In this document: positions 15,004-24,153 of the stretch, in pieces
Layout: every line of letters starts with the position of its first letter
How positions within the stretch are numbered: position 1 is the first letter of the stretch
Position numbers and translations under genes: made by a program
The notes under the pieces: generated by a model
The model's input: the letters and a program-made list of their open reading frames with translations, nothing else
What the model was told of the DNA's origin: nothing
Database searches by the model: none
Assembly: GCF_009602465.1 (NCBI RefSeq)
Contig: NZ_WBKP01000033.1
Coordinates: forward strand, 1 to 43,370
Reading direction: 5' to 3'
Length of the DNA stretch: 43,370 nt
From: Cumulibacter manganitolerans
GTDB taxonomy: Bacteria; Actinomycetota; Actinomycetes; Mycobacteriales; Antricoccaceae

Positions 15004-16514
15004 TGCTGGTGTCTCCCGTAGCAGTAGTTGAGGATCTCGTCTTCGGTGGCGCCGTCCGCGGGGACCTGCGCGACGAGGTGGCCTTCGTGCAGGACGGCGA
15101 TCCGGTCGCTGAGCCCGATGAGCTCGGGGATCTCCGAGGAGACCACGACGATCGCGACGCCGTCGGCGGCGAGCCGGCGGATCAGCGCGTAGATCTCCGC
15201 CTTGGTGCCGATGTCGATGCCGCGGGTGGGCTCGTCGAGCAGCAGGACCGCCGGCTTCTGGGCGAGATACTTCGCGAGCACGACCTTCTGCTGGTTGCCG
15301 CCGGAGAGCTGCTCGACCGGCTGGGCGATGGACGTCGACTTGACCTGCAGCGCGGTGGACTGGGTAGTGGCGAGGTCGCGCTCGCGGCGTCCGGCGACCA
15401 CACCGGCCGTGCTGACCGCAGCCAGGTTGGCGATGCTGATGTTCTCGCGGATGGTGTGGCCGGCGACGAGGCCCTGGGTGCGCCGCTCCTCGGGGACGAG
15501 CGCGATGCCGGCGCGTATCGCCCGCGGGACCGAGCCGGGCTTGAGCGGCCGGCCGTCGACGGTGATGGTGCCGTGCCGCGGTCGTTGGGCGCCGGCGACG
15601 GTACGCAGGAGCTCGCTGCGTCCGGCGCCGGCGAGCCCGGCGATGCCGAGCACCTCGCCGGCGCGCGCCTCGAGGGTGACGTCGCGCAGCCGGAAGCCGG
15701 TGAGGCCGTCGATGCGCAGCACCGGCGCGCCGGGTTGCGACGTCCGGTCGGGATAGAGGGAGTCCTGGCTGCGGCCGATCATCGCCGAGACAACCGTGTC
15801 GGGGGTCCAGTCGGTCATCGGCCGGGTCGCGACGACGCGGCCGTTGCGCATCACGGTGGCGGTGTCGCAGAGCGCGAAGACCTCTTCGAGGCGGTGCGAG
15901 ACGTAGAGGATCGCGACCTGCTGCTCGCGTAGCTGGCGCAGGACGGTGAACAGCTGCTGCGCCTCGGCGTCGGTGAGCGCGGCGGTCGGCTCGTCGAGGA
16001 TCAGGTAGCGGGCGTCCTGGGCGAGGGCCCGAGCGACGGCGACCATGGTCTGCTGCACCGGCGACAGCTCGCCGACCGGGGTGCGCATCGGGACGGTCTG
16101 GTTCAGCCGGGCGAGCTGCTCGGCGGCGTACGCACGCTGCTTCGCGGCGGAGACGATCCCGGCGCGGATGCCGACCCGCTGGCCGAGGGCGATGTTGTCG
16201 GCCGCATTCATCGTCGGGACCAGGCTGAGCTCTTGCGGGAGCGCGACGATGCCGAGCTGCTGTGCCTGGTGGACCGACCGCGGCGCGGGCTGCTCTGCCT
16301 GGTCGGGGCCGGTGGTGAGGTGGCCGGCGTCCCCGTGGACCAAACCGGACAGCATCTTGATCAGGGTGGACTTGCCGGCCCCGTTCTCGCCGAGGAGAGC
16401 GTGGATCTCGCCGGGACGCAGGTCGAGGTGGACGTCGTCGACGACGATCGTGCCGTCGTACGCCTTGGTGAGTCCCCGGACGCCCAGGGGCGCGCTCAGC
16501 GGGGACGTCGGCAC
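15000..16514 (-). CDS. Sugar ABC transporter ATP-binding protein (RbsA-like)
   Basis: 504 residues with two ATPase domains in tandem, as in RbsA/XylG/MglA. First domain: LLGENGAGKSTLIKML (Walker A), LSPVQQTMVAVARAL (signature) and YLILDEPTAAL (Walker B). Second domain: GIAGLAGAGRSELLRTV (a degenerate Walker A, normal for this family), LSGGNQQKVVLAKYL and VLLLDEPTRGID. GTG start with AAGGAA 6 bases upstream. First gene of the five-gene overlapping operon; an AT-rich palindrome lies 50 bases upstream. Confidence 0.94.
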   Translation of the reverse strand: MPTSPLSAPLGVRGLTKAYDGTIVVDDVHLDLRPGEIHALLGENGAGKSTLIKMLSGLVHGDAGHLTTGPDQAEQPAPRSVHQAQQLGIVALPQELSLVPTMNAADNIALGQRVGIRAGIVSAAKQRAYAAEQLARLNQTVPMRTPVGELSPVQQTMVAVARALAQDARYLILDEPTAALTDAEAQQLFTVLRQLREQQVAILYVSHRLEEVFALCDTATVMRNGRVVATRPMTDWTPDTVVSAMIGRSQDSLYPDRTSQPGAPVLRIDGLTGFRLRDVTLEARAGEVLGIAGLAGAGRSELLRTVAGAQRPRHGTITVDGRPLKPGSVPRAIRAGIALVPEERRTQGLVAGHTIRENISIANLAAVSTAGVVAGRRERDLATTQSTALQVKSTSIAQPVEQLSGGNQQKVVLAKYLAQKPAVLLLDEPTRGIDIGTKAEIYALIRRLAADGVAIVVVSSEIPELIGLSDRIAVLHEGHLVAQVPADGATEDEILNYCYGRHQQ

Positions 16515-16566
16515 GGCGGTTCCTTGCGGGGGCTCGAGAGGATGCGGCCCGGGGCCGACCTGGCAA

Positions 16567-16585
16567 CACCTGATCTTAATTGGTG
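16567..16585 (-). promoter_or_regulatory. AT-rich palindrome upstream of the sugar operon
   Basis: CACCTGATCTTAATTGGTG is a 19-base imperfect palindrome (CACC...GGTG) and the only AT-rich island in a very G+C-rich stretch. On the minus strand TAAGAT within it could serve as a -10 hexamer. Position before the ATPase start suggests an operator for a sugar-responsive repressor. No regulator gene is next to it. Confidence 0.4.
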
Positions 16586-16719
16586 CCCCGGCGGCTCTCG
16601 GCGGCGCGGCCCTCAGCCCGGCCGGTCGGCGCCGCGGTCCCGGCGGCTCTCGGCCCGGCCGGTCGGAGCGCCGACCCTCGGCGCGCGGCCGCCGTCGTCG
16701 GCCCGGCCGGTCGCGGCTC

Positions 16720-17805
16720 CTACGGCGACGGGATCACGCGGCGCTGCATCAGCACCCGCAGCCAGTGGCGTACCGACTCCTCGGTATCCATCGTGTCGGT
16801 GAAGCCGGCCTGCTTGACCTTGATCGTGCTCACCAGCCGCGGCGCGGGCTGCTCGCGCAGGCCGTACCCGAAGTTGCGGTCGGCGAAGTGGTGCGACTCC
16901 CCCAGCACCTCGGCGATCTCCAGCGGGCGCAGCCCGTGCCGCGCGACGATGCGCTGCCACGTCTCGCCTGGGGCCGGCAGGAAGTCCGCGAGGCTGACCG
17001 GGTGATCGGGCGCGATGTCCACGCCGAGGGTGTCGGCGACCGCCGGCCACAGGTCGCGCCAGCTGAACACCTCCCCGTTGCTGAGGTTGAAGTACTCGAA
17101 GCGGGCCTGGGAGGCGTCGGCGGCCCAGAAAGCGGCGCCGGCGACCAGCCGGACGTCGACGGCCTGCTGCACGTAGCCGACGTGCCCCGGATAGCCGAAC
17201 GGCGCGCCGGTCTCACGGCAGATCGCGGCGTACGCGCCGATGACCGGGATGACGTTCATCGCGACGCCGTAGTTGGGGCCCAGCACCGACACCGGCCGCA
17301 GGATGGTCCACGCGAAGCCGCGCCGATCGGCGAGCTCGCGCAGGTAGTCCTCCTGCAGCCAGTAGAAGTTGGCGTGATCATCGCGCGGGAAGCGCTCGCG
17401 CGCCGGGACCGGCATCGGGTGCAGGTGCCCGCCGTACGCCTTGGTGCCCTGCAGCAGCGTGACGTGCTCGAGCGCGGCGACATCGCTGAGCGGGCCGACG
17501 AGGTTGCGCAGCATCGCGAGGTTGACCTGCATCTGGTCCGGGTCCTGCCAGCCGGCGATCAGCCCGGGCTTCTCGCTGACCGCGGCGTACACGACGTGCG
17601 TGACGCCTGCGAGGTCGCGGACGGCGTTCCGGCAGTCCTGCGGGTCCTGCAGGTTCAGCGGCAGGTGTGTGAACGGCCGGTCGCTGGTCACCTCGGGACG
17701 GCGACGGGAGACGGCGACGACATCCCAGCCGCGGTCGAGGAACGCGTCGACGCAGGCGGTGCCGACCAGGCCGCTGGCCCCGGCGATGAGCACTGTCTTG
17801 GGCAT
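16720..17805 (-). CDS. NAD(P)-dependent SDR, PRISE-like enone reductase family
   Basis: 361 residues. Extended short-chain dehydrogenase: KTVLIAGASGLVGTACVDAF is the N-terminal dinucleotide-binding loop, THVVYAAVSEK and LLQGTKAYGGHL follow, and NFYWLQEDYLRE resembles the NFYY-x-x-ED motif of progesterone 5-beta-reductase/iridoid synthase-like (PRISE) enzymes. These reduce activated C=C bonds using NADPH. Start chosen at ATG 17805, with AAGGAG upstream, over an in-frame GTG or ATG 42 bases earlier. Stands alone; substrate unknown. Confidence 0.85.
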   Translation of the reverse strand: MPKTVLIAGASGLVGTACVDAFLDRGWDVVAVSRRRPEVTSDRPFTHLPLNLQDPQDCRNAVRDLAGVTHVVYAAVSEKPGLIAGWQDPDQMQVNLAMLRNLVGPLSDVAALEHVTLLQGTKAYGGHLHPMPVPARERFPRDDHANFYWLQEDYLRELADRRGFAWTILRPVSVLGPNYGVAMNVIPVIGAYAAICRETGAPFGYPGHVGYVQQAVDVRLVAGAAFWAADASQARFEYFNLSNGEVFSWRDLWPAVADTLGVDIAPDHPVSLADFLPAPGETWQRIVARHGLRPLEIAEVLGESHHFADRNFGYGLREQPAPRLVSTIKVKQAGFTDTMDTEESVRHWLRVLMQRRVIPSP

Positions 17806-18012
17806 CCGGGAGGTCTCCTTCGCAGTCGTCACAGCAAAGGCGATCATCCCGCATGCCGGCCTCCAGGGACACCCGATACGCCGCCCAAGCCGCAGGCGCG
17901 GCCGTCGGTCGGCGCGCCCCCGGCAGCCCGCGACGCCGGTAGCCCCGCTCGCCGTCGACGGCCGTCCGGACCTGCGCCGGACGAGCGGACGGCGGCGGGG
18001 ACGCCGGCGCGG

Positions 18013-18240
18013 TCACGCGACGGGCACTCCCTTGGCGAGCGCCTGCACGTCCGCGGTGGTCAGCGGCTGTCCCCCGATCCCCCAGTCGCCGCTGGCGACC
18101 TCCTCCACGACGCACCAGGTGACCTGGCGCATGTTGTCGCCCTCGATCTGCACCATGGTGTCGGTGAGCTTGCGGACGATGTCCTGCTTCTGCTCGAGCG
18201 TGAACACACCCTCGATGACCTTGACGTTGATGAATGGCAT
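18013..18240 (-). CDS. 4-oxalocrotonate tautomerase-family protein
   Basis: 75 residues. Small tautomerase in which Pro-1, exposed after Met removal, is the catalytic base (MPFINVKVIEGVFTLEQKQ). KLTDTMVQIEGDN and VEEVASGDWGIGG match the family pattern. A good ribosome site (GGAGGACGCC) precedes the ATG. It acts on enol/keto acids, often in aromatic compound breakdown, but no other pathway gene is nearby. Family length is 60-80 residues, so it is complete. Confidence 0.88.
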   Translation of the reverse strand: MPFINVKVIEGVFTLEQKQDIVRKLTDTMVQIEGDNMRQVTWCVVEEVASGDWGIGGQPLTTADVQALAKGVPVA

Positions 18241-18391
18241 GGCGTCCTCCCGGTGGCTGGATGCTCCTGACGCGGAGCACTTCTCACGCTAGGGACGCCG
18301 AGGCGCCGTCGCTTCCGTGCTGCCCGCCAACCTGCAACCGGCCGGCGTCTCCGCGATGGCGGGTACTACCCAACGCTGAAGCCATGCCGTG

Positions 18392-19459
18392 TCAGGTCAG
18401 CGACGACCGACGCTCCAGGTCGGGCAGCTGGGCGGCCGCGGCGGCGCGCGCGGACTTCCCGGTCAGCGCGAGCTTGGCGTAGATGTTCGACAGGTGCCGC
18501 TCGACCGTCCGCGGGCTCAACGACAGCTCGGTGCCGATCTCGACGTTGTTGCGACCGCGCGCGACGAGGCGCAGCAGCTCGAGCTCGCGGCCGGTGAGGA
18601 CGGCGGCCGGTCCGCTCGGCGCGCCGCCCCCGACGAAGGCGGTCACCTCGGTGAGGAACTGCGGCCACGCGGGCTCGTCGGCGAGCAAGATGTGGTTCGC
18701 GCTGTGCAGCGGGACGAATCGCGCACCGGGGATGAGCCCGGCCAGCAGGCGGCCTGCTCGAAGGGCACGGCCCGGTCCGCGTCGGCGTGCAGGACGAGGG
18801 TCCGGCAGGTGACCGCCTCCGCCGCGGCGCTGACGTCGAGGGCGGCCCGCGCACGGGAGCTGGCAAGTGCGGCCTCCGGCGACATGGACCGCTGCTGCAG
18901 CTCGTCGAACCAGCGCAGCTGGGCCTCCGATGCGCCGGGGATGAAGGTCGAGGTGAAGACCCGGCGGTAGACCGAGTCGGCGCGGCCCCACCCGACCGCG
19001 ATCAGCTGCTCGCGCAGCGCGTTCCGCACGCTGCTCCTCGGTGACGGCCCGCGCGGTGGCGCCGCGGGCGTAGGCGCCGTAGAGGACCAGGTTCTCGACC
19101 CGCTCGGAATGCGTGCGGGCGTAGTCGACGGCGACGGCCCCGCCCTGCGACATGCCGAGCAACGTGAAGGTGCCCAGTTGGGCGGCGTCCACGACGGCCT
19201 CGAGATCGGCGCGCCACGCATCGAGGGAGTACTCGGCGGGGTCGCGGTCGGACAGCCCGCTGCCGCGGTCGTCGTACCGCACGACGGTGAACCGGTCGCC
19301 GAGCTCGCTGAGCCAGTGCCGCCACAGCGGGCTGGACCAGTCGTAGTCCAGGTGCGTGAGCCAGGTGCCGACGCGCACCAGCGCCGGGCCGCTGCCGTGC
19401 CGCGACCACGCGATATGAGTGCCGTCAGCGGACGTCGTAAAGGACGCCTCCATCCTCAT
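18392..19459 (-). CDS. Alpha/beta-hydrolase fused to LuxR-type HTH, with two compensating frameshifts
   Basis: 355 codons. The N-terminus (GTHIAWSRHGSGPALV, RYDDRGSGLSDRDP, LLGMSQGGAVAVDYA with the nucleophile Ser) is an alpha/beta hydrolase. The C-terminus (LTGRELELLRLVARG, LSLSPRTVERHLSNIYAKL) is a LuxR HTH. Between about 19030 and 18750 the open frame reads Arg-rich nonsense, whereas the next frame reads a normal hydrolase lid (REQLIAVGWGRADSVYRRVF, LVLHADADRAVPFEQ). A one-base gain near 19030 and a one-base loss near 18750 would restore one protein. Either true mutations or sequencing errors. As written the catalytic Asp region is scrambled; the HTH is intact. Confidence 0.75.
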   Translation of the reverse strand: MRMEASFTTSADGTHIAWSRHGSGPALVRVGTWLTHLDYDWSSPLWRHWLSELGDRFTVVRYDDRGSGLSDRDPAEYSLDAWRADLEAVVDAAQLGTFTLLGMSQGGAVAVDYARTHSERVENLVLYGAYARGATARAVTEEQRAERAARAADRGRVGPRRLGLPPGLHLDLHPRRIGGPAALVRRAAAAVHVAGGRTCQLPCAGRPRRQRRGGGGHLPDPRPARRRGPGRALRAGRLLAGLIPGARFVPLHSANHILLADEPAWPQFLTEVTAFVGGGAPSGPAAVLTGRELELLRLVARGRNNVEIGTELSLSPRTVERHLSNIYAKLALTGKSARAAAAAQLPDLERRSSLT

Positions 19460-19541
19460 CGATCGAGTATCGCAGCAGAAGCTGCCCAGGCCCGACGTCC
19501 GACGTTCCACGTGCTACGCCGACGCACCACGACGGGCCGCG

Positions 19542-20024
19542 TCACCGCGGTGTCAGGCGGATGACCGGCAGCTCCCGGTCGGTCTTCTTCTGGAAGCCGG
19601 CGAACCAGGGCGCCTTCTTGGTGAACCGGCGCCACGCCTCGGCCCGCTCAGCACCGTGCAGCTGCACCGCGGTCACGGCGATAACGCGGCCGTTGACGTC
19701 GATGCGTACCTGGTCCGGGTGGGCCGCCATGTTGTGGTACCAGGCCGGGTTGGTCGCCGTACCGCCGGCCGAGGCCACGACCAGCCACCCCTTGTCCGCG
19801 TCACGGACCCCGTAGACCACGTGCGCGCGTTCGATCCCGCTTCGACGCCCGATCGTGGTCAGGACGATCGGACGAAAGCCGATCACGCTGACCACCCGCC
19901 GAACGGTCCGCTTCATCAGCTGCCGGTCCATCCACGCGTTGACCCGATCCGCGACCGGCCCGGCGGACGCGGTCACACCACGTGTTCCGGCTCTGGTGTC
20001 GAACCCGGGAGGCACGGCTATCAC
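19542..20024 (-). CDS. Deazaflavin (F420)-dependent nitroreductase-family protein (Ddn-like)
   Basis: 160 residues, split beta-barrel FDOR-B type. VLTTIGRRSGIERAHVVYGV, GWLVVASAGGTATNPAWYHNM and AHPDQVRIDVNGR are the classic Ddn-family stretches, the last two lining the F420 pocket. Members use reduced F420 to reduce quinones or nitro compounds. N-terminal 30 residues are variable. A gene for another family member is at 40806. Single gene; a small inverted repeat lies just upstream. Confidence 0.88.
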   Translation of the reverse strand: MIAVPPGFDTRAGTRGVTASAGPVADRVNAWMDRQLMKRTVRRVVSVIGFRPIVLTTIGRRSGIERAHVVYGVRDADKGWLVVASAGGTATNPAWYHNMAAHPDQVRIDVNGRVIAVTAVQLHGAERAEAWRRFTKKAPWFAGFQKKTDRELPVIRLTPR

Positions 20025-20030
20025 CTCTTC

Positions 20031-20065
20031 CCTACCTGAGAACCACGCTCCCGCGCGCAGGTAGG
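20031..20065. promoter_or_regulatory. Small inverted repeat upstream of Ddn-like gene
   Basis: CCTACCTG (20031-20038) and CAGGTAGG (20058-20065) form an 8-bp inverted repeat ending 7 bases before the gene's start codon. Possible operator or leader hairpin. The CCTACCTG core also occurs in the 11012 hairpin. Confidence 0.3.
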
Positions 20066-20191
20066 CGTGGGCCAGAGGCCAACGTCCTCCACTCCGAGGA
20101 CCAGAACGCGGCCGGACGCCGACGCGCCACGCGGCAGCCCGTGCCGCAAAGGAGCGCCTCTACGAGGACCGCTGCAGGCGAAGCCCGCGAG

Positions 20192-21487
20192 CTAGGCCTG
20201 AGCGTGGCCGGTACGGCGTGACCACAGCAGGACCGGGACCAGCAGCAGCGCGAGAAAGCCGCCGGCGATCGACAGGCCGCTGTAGGACGTCGCGGACATG
20301 ACCATGCCGGACGCCGCGCCGCCGCCGGCTCCGGCGAGCGCGATCAGCACGTCGATGGTGCCCTGGATCTTGGGCCGGTTCTCCGGGACGGTCGCGTCGA
20401 CGACCAGCGCGGTGCCGGATATCAGCCCGAAGTTCCAACCGAGACCCAGCAGCGCGAGCGCGAGGATCAGTAGCCCGAGCGAGTCCCCCGGCGCGAGCGC
20501 GGCGACGACGCCGGCCAGCAGTAGCGTGATTCCCGAGGCGACGGCCATCGGCGTCCGGCCGATCTTGTCGACCAGGACGCCGGTGACCAACGACGGCAGG
20601 TACATCGAGCCGATGTGCACGCCGATCACGATGCCGACGTCGGCGAGGCCGTGGTGGTTCGCGCGCATGTGCACCGGCGTCATCGTCATGATCGCGACCA
20701 TGGCGATCTGCGACAGGATCATCACCGTCGCGCCGACGTACGCGCCGACTCCCGGCTTGGGAATGACCACGGGCTCGTCGGTCGGCGGCAGCGACGCCTT
20801 CGCGTGCTCCTGCAGCCGGCGGGCGAGGAGGAACGGGTCCGGGCGCAGCAGGGTGACCAGCACGGTGCCGGCGGCGAGGTACGCGACGGCAGCCAGCAGG
20901 AACGGGCCGGCGAGCGCGGGGATCCCGAGCCGCACCGCCAGGCTGCCCATCGGCTCGATCAGGTTGGGGCCGGCGACCGCGCCGAGGGTCGTCGAGACCA
21001 TCGCGATGCTGACCGCGGTGCCGCGCCGGGCCGGCGCGGCGAGGTCGGTGCCGGCGTACCGCGCCTGCAGGTTGGTGGCGGTGCCGGCGCCGTAGACGAA
21101 CAGCGAGAGGAACAGCAGCGGGATGCTGGCGGTGACGGCCGCGACGATGACGCCTATGGCGCCGAGCCCGCCGGCGCCGAACCCGGCACCGAGCCCGAGC
21201 CGGCGGCCGGAGCGCTGGGTGAGCCGGCCGACCAGGAACGCGGTGAGCGCGGAGCCGAGGGTGAACAGCCCGGTCGGCAGGCCGGCGAGGCCCTCGGTGC
21301 CGAGCATCTGCTCGGCGAGCAGCGCGCCGACCGAGATGCCGGCCGCCAGGCCCGCGCCGCCGAGCACCTGGCTGAGCATGACCACGCGCAGCGTGCGCCT
21401 CTGGACGCGCTCGGGGTCGACGTGGACGCCGTCGATCGTCGCCGGCGAGAGTCCTTCGAGCGCTGCCACGGTGTCGGTGTCCTCCAT
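20192..21487 (-). CDS. MFS transporter
   Basis: 431 residues, twelve hydrophobic helices in two halves separated by a polar loop (RRLQEHAKASLPPTDEP, about 225-245). The first cytoplasmic loop has LVGRLTQRSGRRLGLG, the MFS motif A region (G-x-L-x-x-R-x-G-R-R), and the second half repeats it as LVDKIGRTPM. A proton-driven drug or metabolite exporter of the inner membrane is likely; no substrate is predictable. Stands alone. Confidence 0.88.
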   Translation of the reverse strand: MEDTDTVAALEGLSPATIDGVHVDPERVQRRTLRVVMLSQVLGGAGLAAGISVGALLAEQMLGTEGLAGLPTGLFTLGSALTAFLVGRLTQRSGRRLGLGAGFGAGGLGAIGVIVAAVTASIPLLFLSLFVYGAGTATNLQARYAGTDLAAPARRGTAVSIAMVSTTLGAVAGPNLIEPMGSLAVRLGIPALAGPFLLAAVAYLAAGTVLVTLLRPDPFLLARRLQEHAKASLPPTDEPVVIPKPGVGAYVGATVMILSQIAMVAIMTMTPVHMRANHHGLADVGIVIGVHIGSMYLPSLVTGVLVDKIGRTPMAVASGITLLLAGVVAALAPGDSLGLLILALALLGLGWNFGLISGTALVVDATVPENRPKIQGTIDVLIALAGAGGGAASGMVMSATSYSGLSIAGGFLALLLVPVLLWSRRTGHAQA

Positions 21488-21624
21488 TGGTGCGCCGCGT
21501 GTGCAGCGGCGTCGTCCCCCATCATCGCCGATGCGCGACCGGGCTCGGACGTGCAGGTGCGCTCACCCGCACCGGAGCACGACGCAGCTGCGCACCCTCG
21601 GCATGAACCGAACGCCGCGGCGGG

Positions 21625-23304
21625 TCAGGACTCCTGCAGCAACGCCGCGACGTCGCGGCGCAGTACCTTGCCCATCGGGTTCGTCGGGAGGGTCTCGAGG
21701 ACGAACACGCGGCGCGGGACCTTATACGGGGTCAGCTCTCCGCGGACGTGCGTCCGCAGCGCGTCGGTGTCGACCTGTGCGCCCTCGGCGGCCACCACGG
21801 CAGCGACGACCTCCTCGGCTCCGTCGGCGCTGCGGATCCCGACCACCGCGGCATCCGCCACGGAGGGGTCCCGGCGCAGGACGTCCTCGACCTCGGACGG
21901 GTAGACGTTGAATCCACCGGTGACGATGATTTCCTTGATCCGGTCGACGATCGTGATGAAGCCGTCGGCAGCCATGGTGACGATGTCACCGGTGCGGAAC
22001 CAGCCGTCGTGGAAGGCGGCCGCGGTCTCCTCGGGCATGTCTCGGTAGCCGTCGAAGAGCTGGGGCCCGCGGACCAGCAGCTCGCCACGCTCGCCGAGCG
22101 GGACGTCGCGGTCCGCATCGTCGGGGTCGACGAGGGGGACGTCGGTGTCGGGGAACGGGACGCCGATCGAGCCGGGTCGGCGAGTCGTCGCCATGGGGTT
22201 GCCGATGACGACCGGGGAGGTCTCGGTCAGGCCGTACCCCTCCACCAGCAGACCGCCGGTCGCAGCCTCCCAGCGCTCGACGAGTGGCGCATGGACGGGC
22301 ATCGCGCCGGACAGCGACCACTTGATCCCGCGGATAGAGACGCCCCGCTTGTCCGCCTCGTCGACGATCTTCGCGTACAGCGGCGGGACCGCCGGCAGGA
22401 ACGACGGAACCTCGCGCTTGATCGCGTCCATGACCACGTCGATCTCCGGCTTGGGCAGCAGCACCAGCTTGGCGCCGAGGGACAGGCCCAGCAGCACGCT
22501 GACCGTCACGCCGTACGCGTGGAACAGCGGGAGCGCGACCATGACGGTTTCCCGGCCGGGCACCATTCCTGGGACCCACGCCTGCCCCTGCAGCACGTTG
22601 GCCACCAGGTTGCGGTGCCGCAGCGGGACGCCTTTCGGCTGGCCGGTGGTCCCGGAGGTGTAGAGCAGCAACGCGACGCCCTCGGCGAACGGGCGCGGGT
22701 ACGCATCGTCGAGCGGGTCGCTGGCCAGCAGGGTCTTCCAGGGCAGCGCGTTCGGGGCCGGCGCGTGCAGCTTGTCCCGGGCCGCCCGCGCCTTGGCGAG
22801 GGGCAGCCGCAGCGCCAGACGCTTGGCGAGCGGAAGCTCGGTCGTGAGATCGACCGCGACGACGTGCTCGAGCGCGGTGTCGGACCGCAGGGATTCGATG
22901 ACCGGGACGACCTTGTCCCAGACGATCGCGACGCGGGCCGCGTGGTTCACGAAGGGCGCTCGCAGCTCGCCGGCGGTGTAGAGCGGGTTGTGCTCGACGA
23001 CCATGGCTCCCAGGCGCAGGACGGCGAGGAAGGCGATCACGTTCTGCGGACAGTTGGGCATCACCAGCGCGACGTTGTCGCCGGCCTTGACGCCCAGCGC
23101 GCGCAGTCCTTCGGCGACCCGACGCACCGCGTCAGCCGTCTCGGCGTACGTCCTCGACCGGCCCAGGAAGTCCAGCGCCGGTCGTCCAGGGTGCTCGCGG
23201 ACAGCTGACTCAACCAAATCGATCACCGTTGTGTCGCCATATTCCAGCGAAAGCGGGACGCCGGGAGCGTAGGACGCTGCCCACACGGGGACCTGAGCTG
23301 ACAT
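21625..23304 (-). CDS. Long-chain fatty-acid/acyl-CoA ligase (FadD-like)
   Basis: 559 residues of the ANL adenylating superfamily: ATP-dependent activation of a carboxylate to acyl-AMP, then thioester with CoA. LLLYTSGTTGQPKGVPLRH is the P-loop motif, EGYGLTETSP motif A5, GWFRTGDIVTMAADGFITIVDR (in parts) the hinge, and NPMGKVLRRD holds the C-terminal catalytic Lys. The start at 23304 has AAAGG at correct spacing; an upstream in-frame start at 23352 lacks one. Close to FadD-type long-chain ligases by overall pattern. Confidence 0.9.
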   Translation of the reverse strand: MSAQVPVWAASYAPGVPLSLEYGDTTVIDLVESAVREHPGRPALDFLGRSRTYAETADAVRRVAEGLRALGVKAGDNVALVMPNCPQNVIAFLAVLRLGAMVVEHNPLYTAGELRAPFVNHAARVAIVWDKVVPVIESLRSDTALEHVVAVDLTTELPLAKRLALRLPLAKARAARDKLHAPAPNALPWKTLLASDPLDDAYPRPFAEGVALLLYTSGTTGQPKGVPLRHRNLVANVLQGQAWVPGMVPGRETVMVALPLFHAYGVTVSVLLGLSLGAKLVLLPKPEIDVVMDAIKREVPSFLPAVPPLYAKIVDEADKRGVSIRGIKWSLSGAMPVHAPLVERWEAATGGLLVEGYGLTETSPVVIGNPMATTRRPGSIGVPFPDTDVPLVDPDDADRDVPLGERGELLVRGPQLFDGYRDMPEETAAAFHDGWFRTGDIVTMAADGFITIVDRIKEIIVTGGFNVYPSEVEDVLRRDPSVADAAVVGIRSADGAEEVVAAVVAAEGAQVDTDALRTHVRGELTPYKVPRRVFVLETLPTNPMGKVLRRDVAALLQES

Positions 23305-23462
23305 CGACAGGCCTTTCCGGCACAGGACAGATGGAGGATGACGACGGTTCAAAACTACCTCGGGTCGAGGGCGTCGCTTCCGCCGAGCAGTGCAGAGCTT
23401 CCCACGGTGCCGGCCCGCTGCGCTGCCTGCGCGCGTACGGCGGAGCTCGGACCCGGGCAGCG

Positions 23463-24083
23463 TCAGCGGACGCGTGCTGAGCGCGGTGGCCGAAGGCCGC
23501 TCTCCTTGAGCTCGAGCTCGCCGAGGGCCCGGATGATCTCCGGATCCTTGGCGCGCCAGCGACCGGCCGGGTCGTCGTCGATCCGGGCGAGGACGTGCAT
23601 CGGCTGGGTGGCCAGGGCGCGCAGCGCGAACAGGTCGAGGTCGGCGTTGGAGTCGATGAACCGCTGGCCGGCGCTCGCCCGGCGGGCGAAGCGGTAGCGG
23701 CGCGGGAGGTAGTACGCCGCCCAGATAACGATCGGGATGGCGGCGATCAGCAGGCCCAGCCAGAACGCGAGGGTCGCAACGGCGTCCGCGGTGTTGCGGC
23801 CGGCGTCCGCGATGCCGTCGGCCGCGTCGCGGGCGGCGTTGAACGGCGTGGCGACCTCGTCACCGACGACCGGCACGCCCTCGAGCTTGTCGCCGGCGTC
23901 ATTGAGCGCCTTGCTCAGCCCGGTGGCCGAGGCGTCGATCTGCTGGCCCGGGGTCGTCAGCGACATGGTCGCGTCGTGCACGACGTTGCCGAGCCAGATC
24001 CACAGCACGACCCACCCCACGAGGAGCAGGTCACCGGCGATCTGGCGGGTACGGCGGACCGGGGTGGCGGCATACAGTCTCAT
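23463..24083 (-). CDS. Two-helix membrane protein, function unknown
   Basis: 206 residues. Helix one is at about 16-36 (LLLVGWVVLWIWLGNVV) and helix two at about 112-132 (LAFWLGLLIAAIPIVIWAAYYL). Between them lies an extracytoplasmic loop of some 75 residues with a helical, Ala/Asp-rich repeat (SATGLSKALNDAGDKLEGV, NAARDAADGIADAGR). The C-terminal 70 residues are cytoplasmic and charged. Resembles a widespread actinobacterial hypothetical membrane protein; I do not recognise a function. Divergent from the DksA-type gene, 70 bases away. Confidence 0.75.
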   Translation of the reverse strand: MRLYAATPVRRTRQIAGDLLLVGWVVLWIWLGNVVHDATMSLTTPGQQIDASATGLSKALNDAGDKLEGVPVVGDEVATPFNAARDAADGIADAGRNTADAVATLAFWLGLLIAAIPIVIWAAYYLPRRYRFARRASAGQRFIDSNADLDLFALRALATQPMHVLARIDDDPAGRWRAKDPEIIRALGELELKESGLRPPRSARVR

Positions 24084-24153
24084 GCCCCCATCGTGCCTGG
24101 AGTGCGCCCGGTGGCGTGGCCACTCGTGCAGCCCGGGTTCATAGAGTGGGCGC

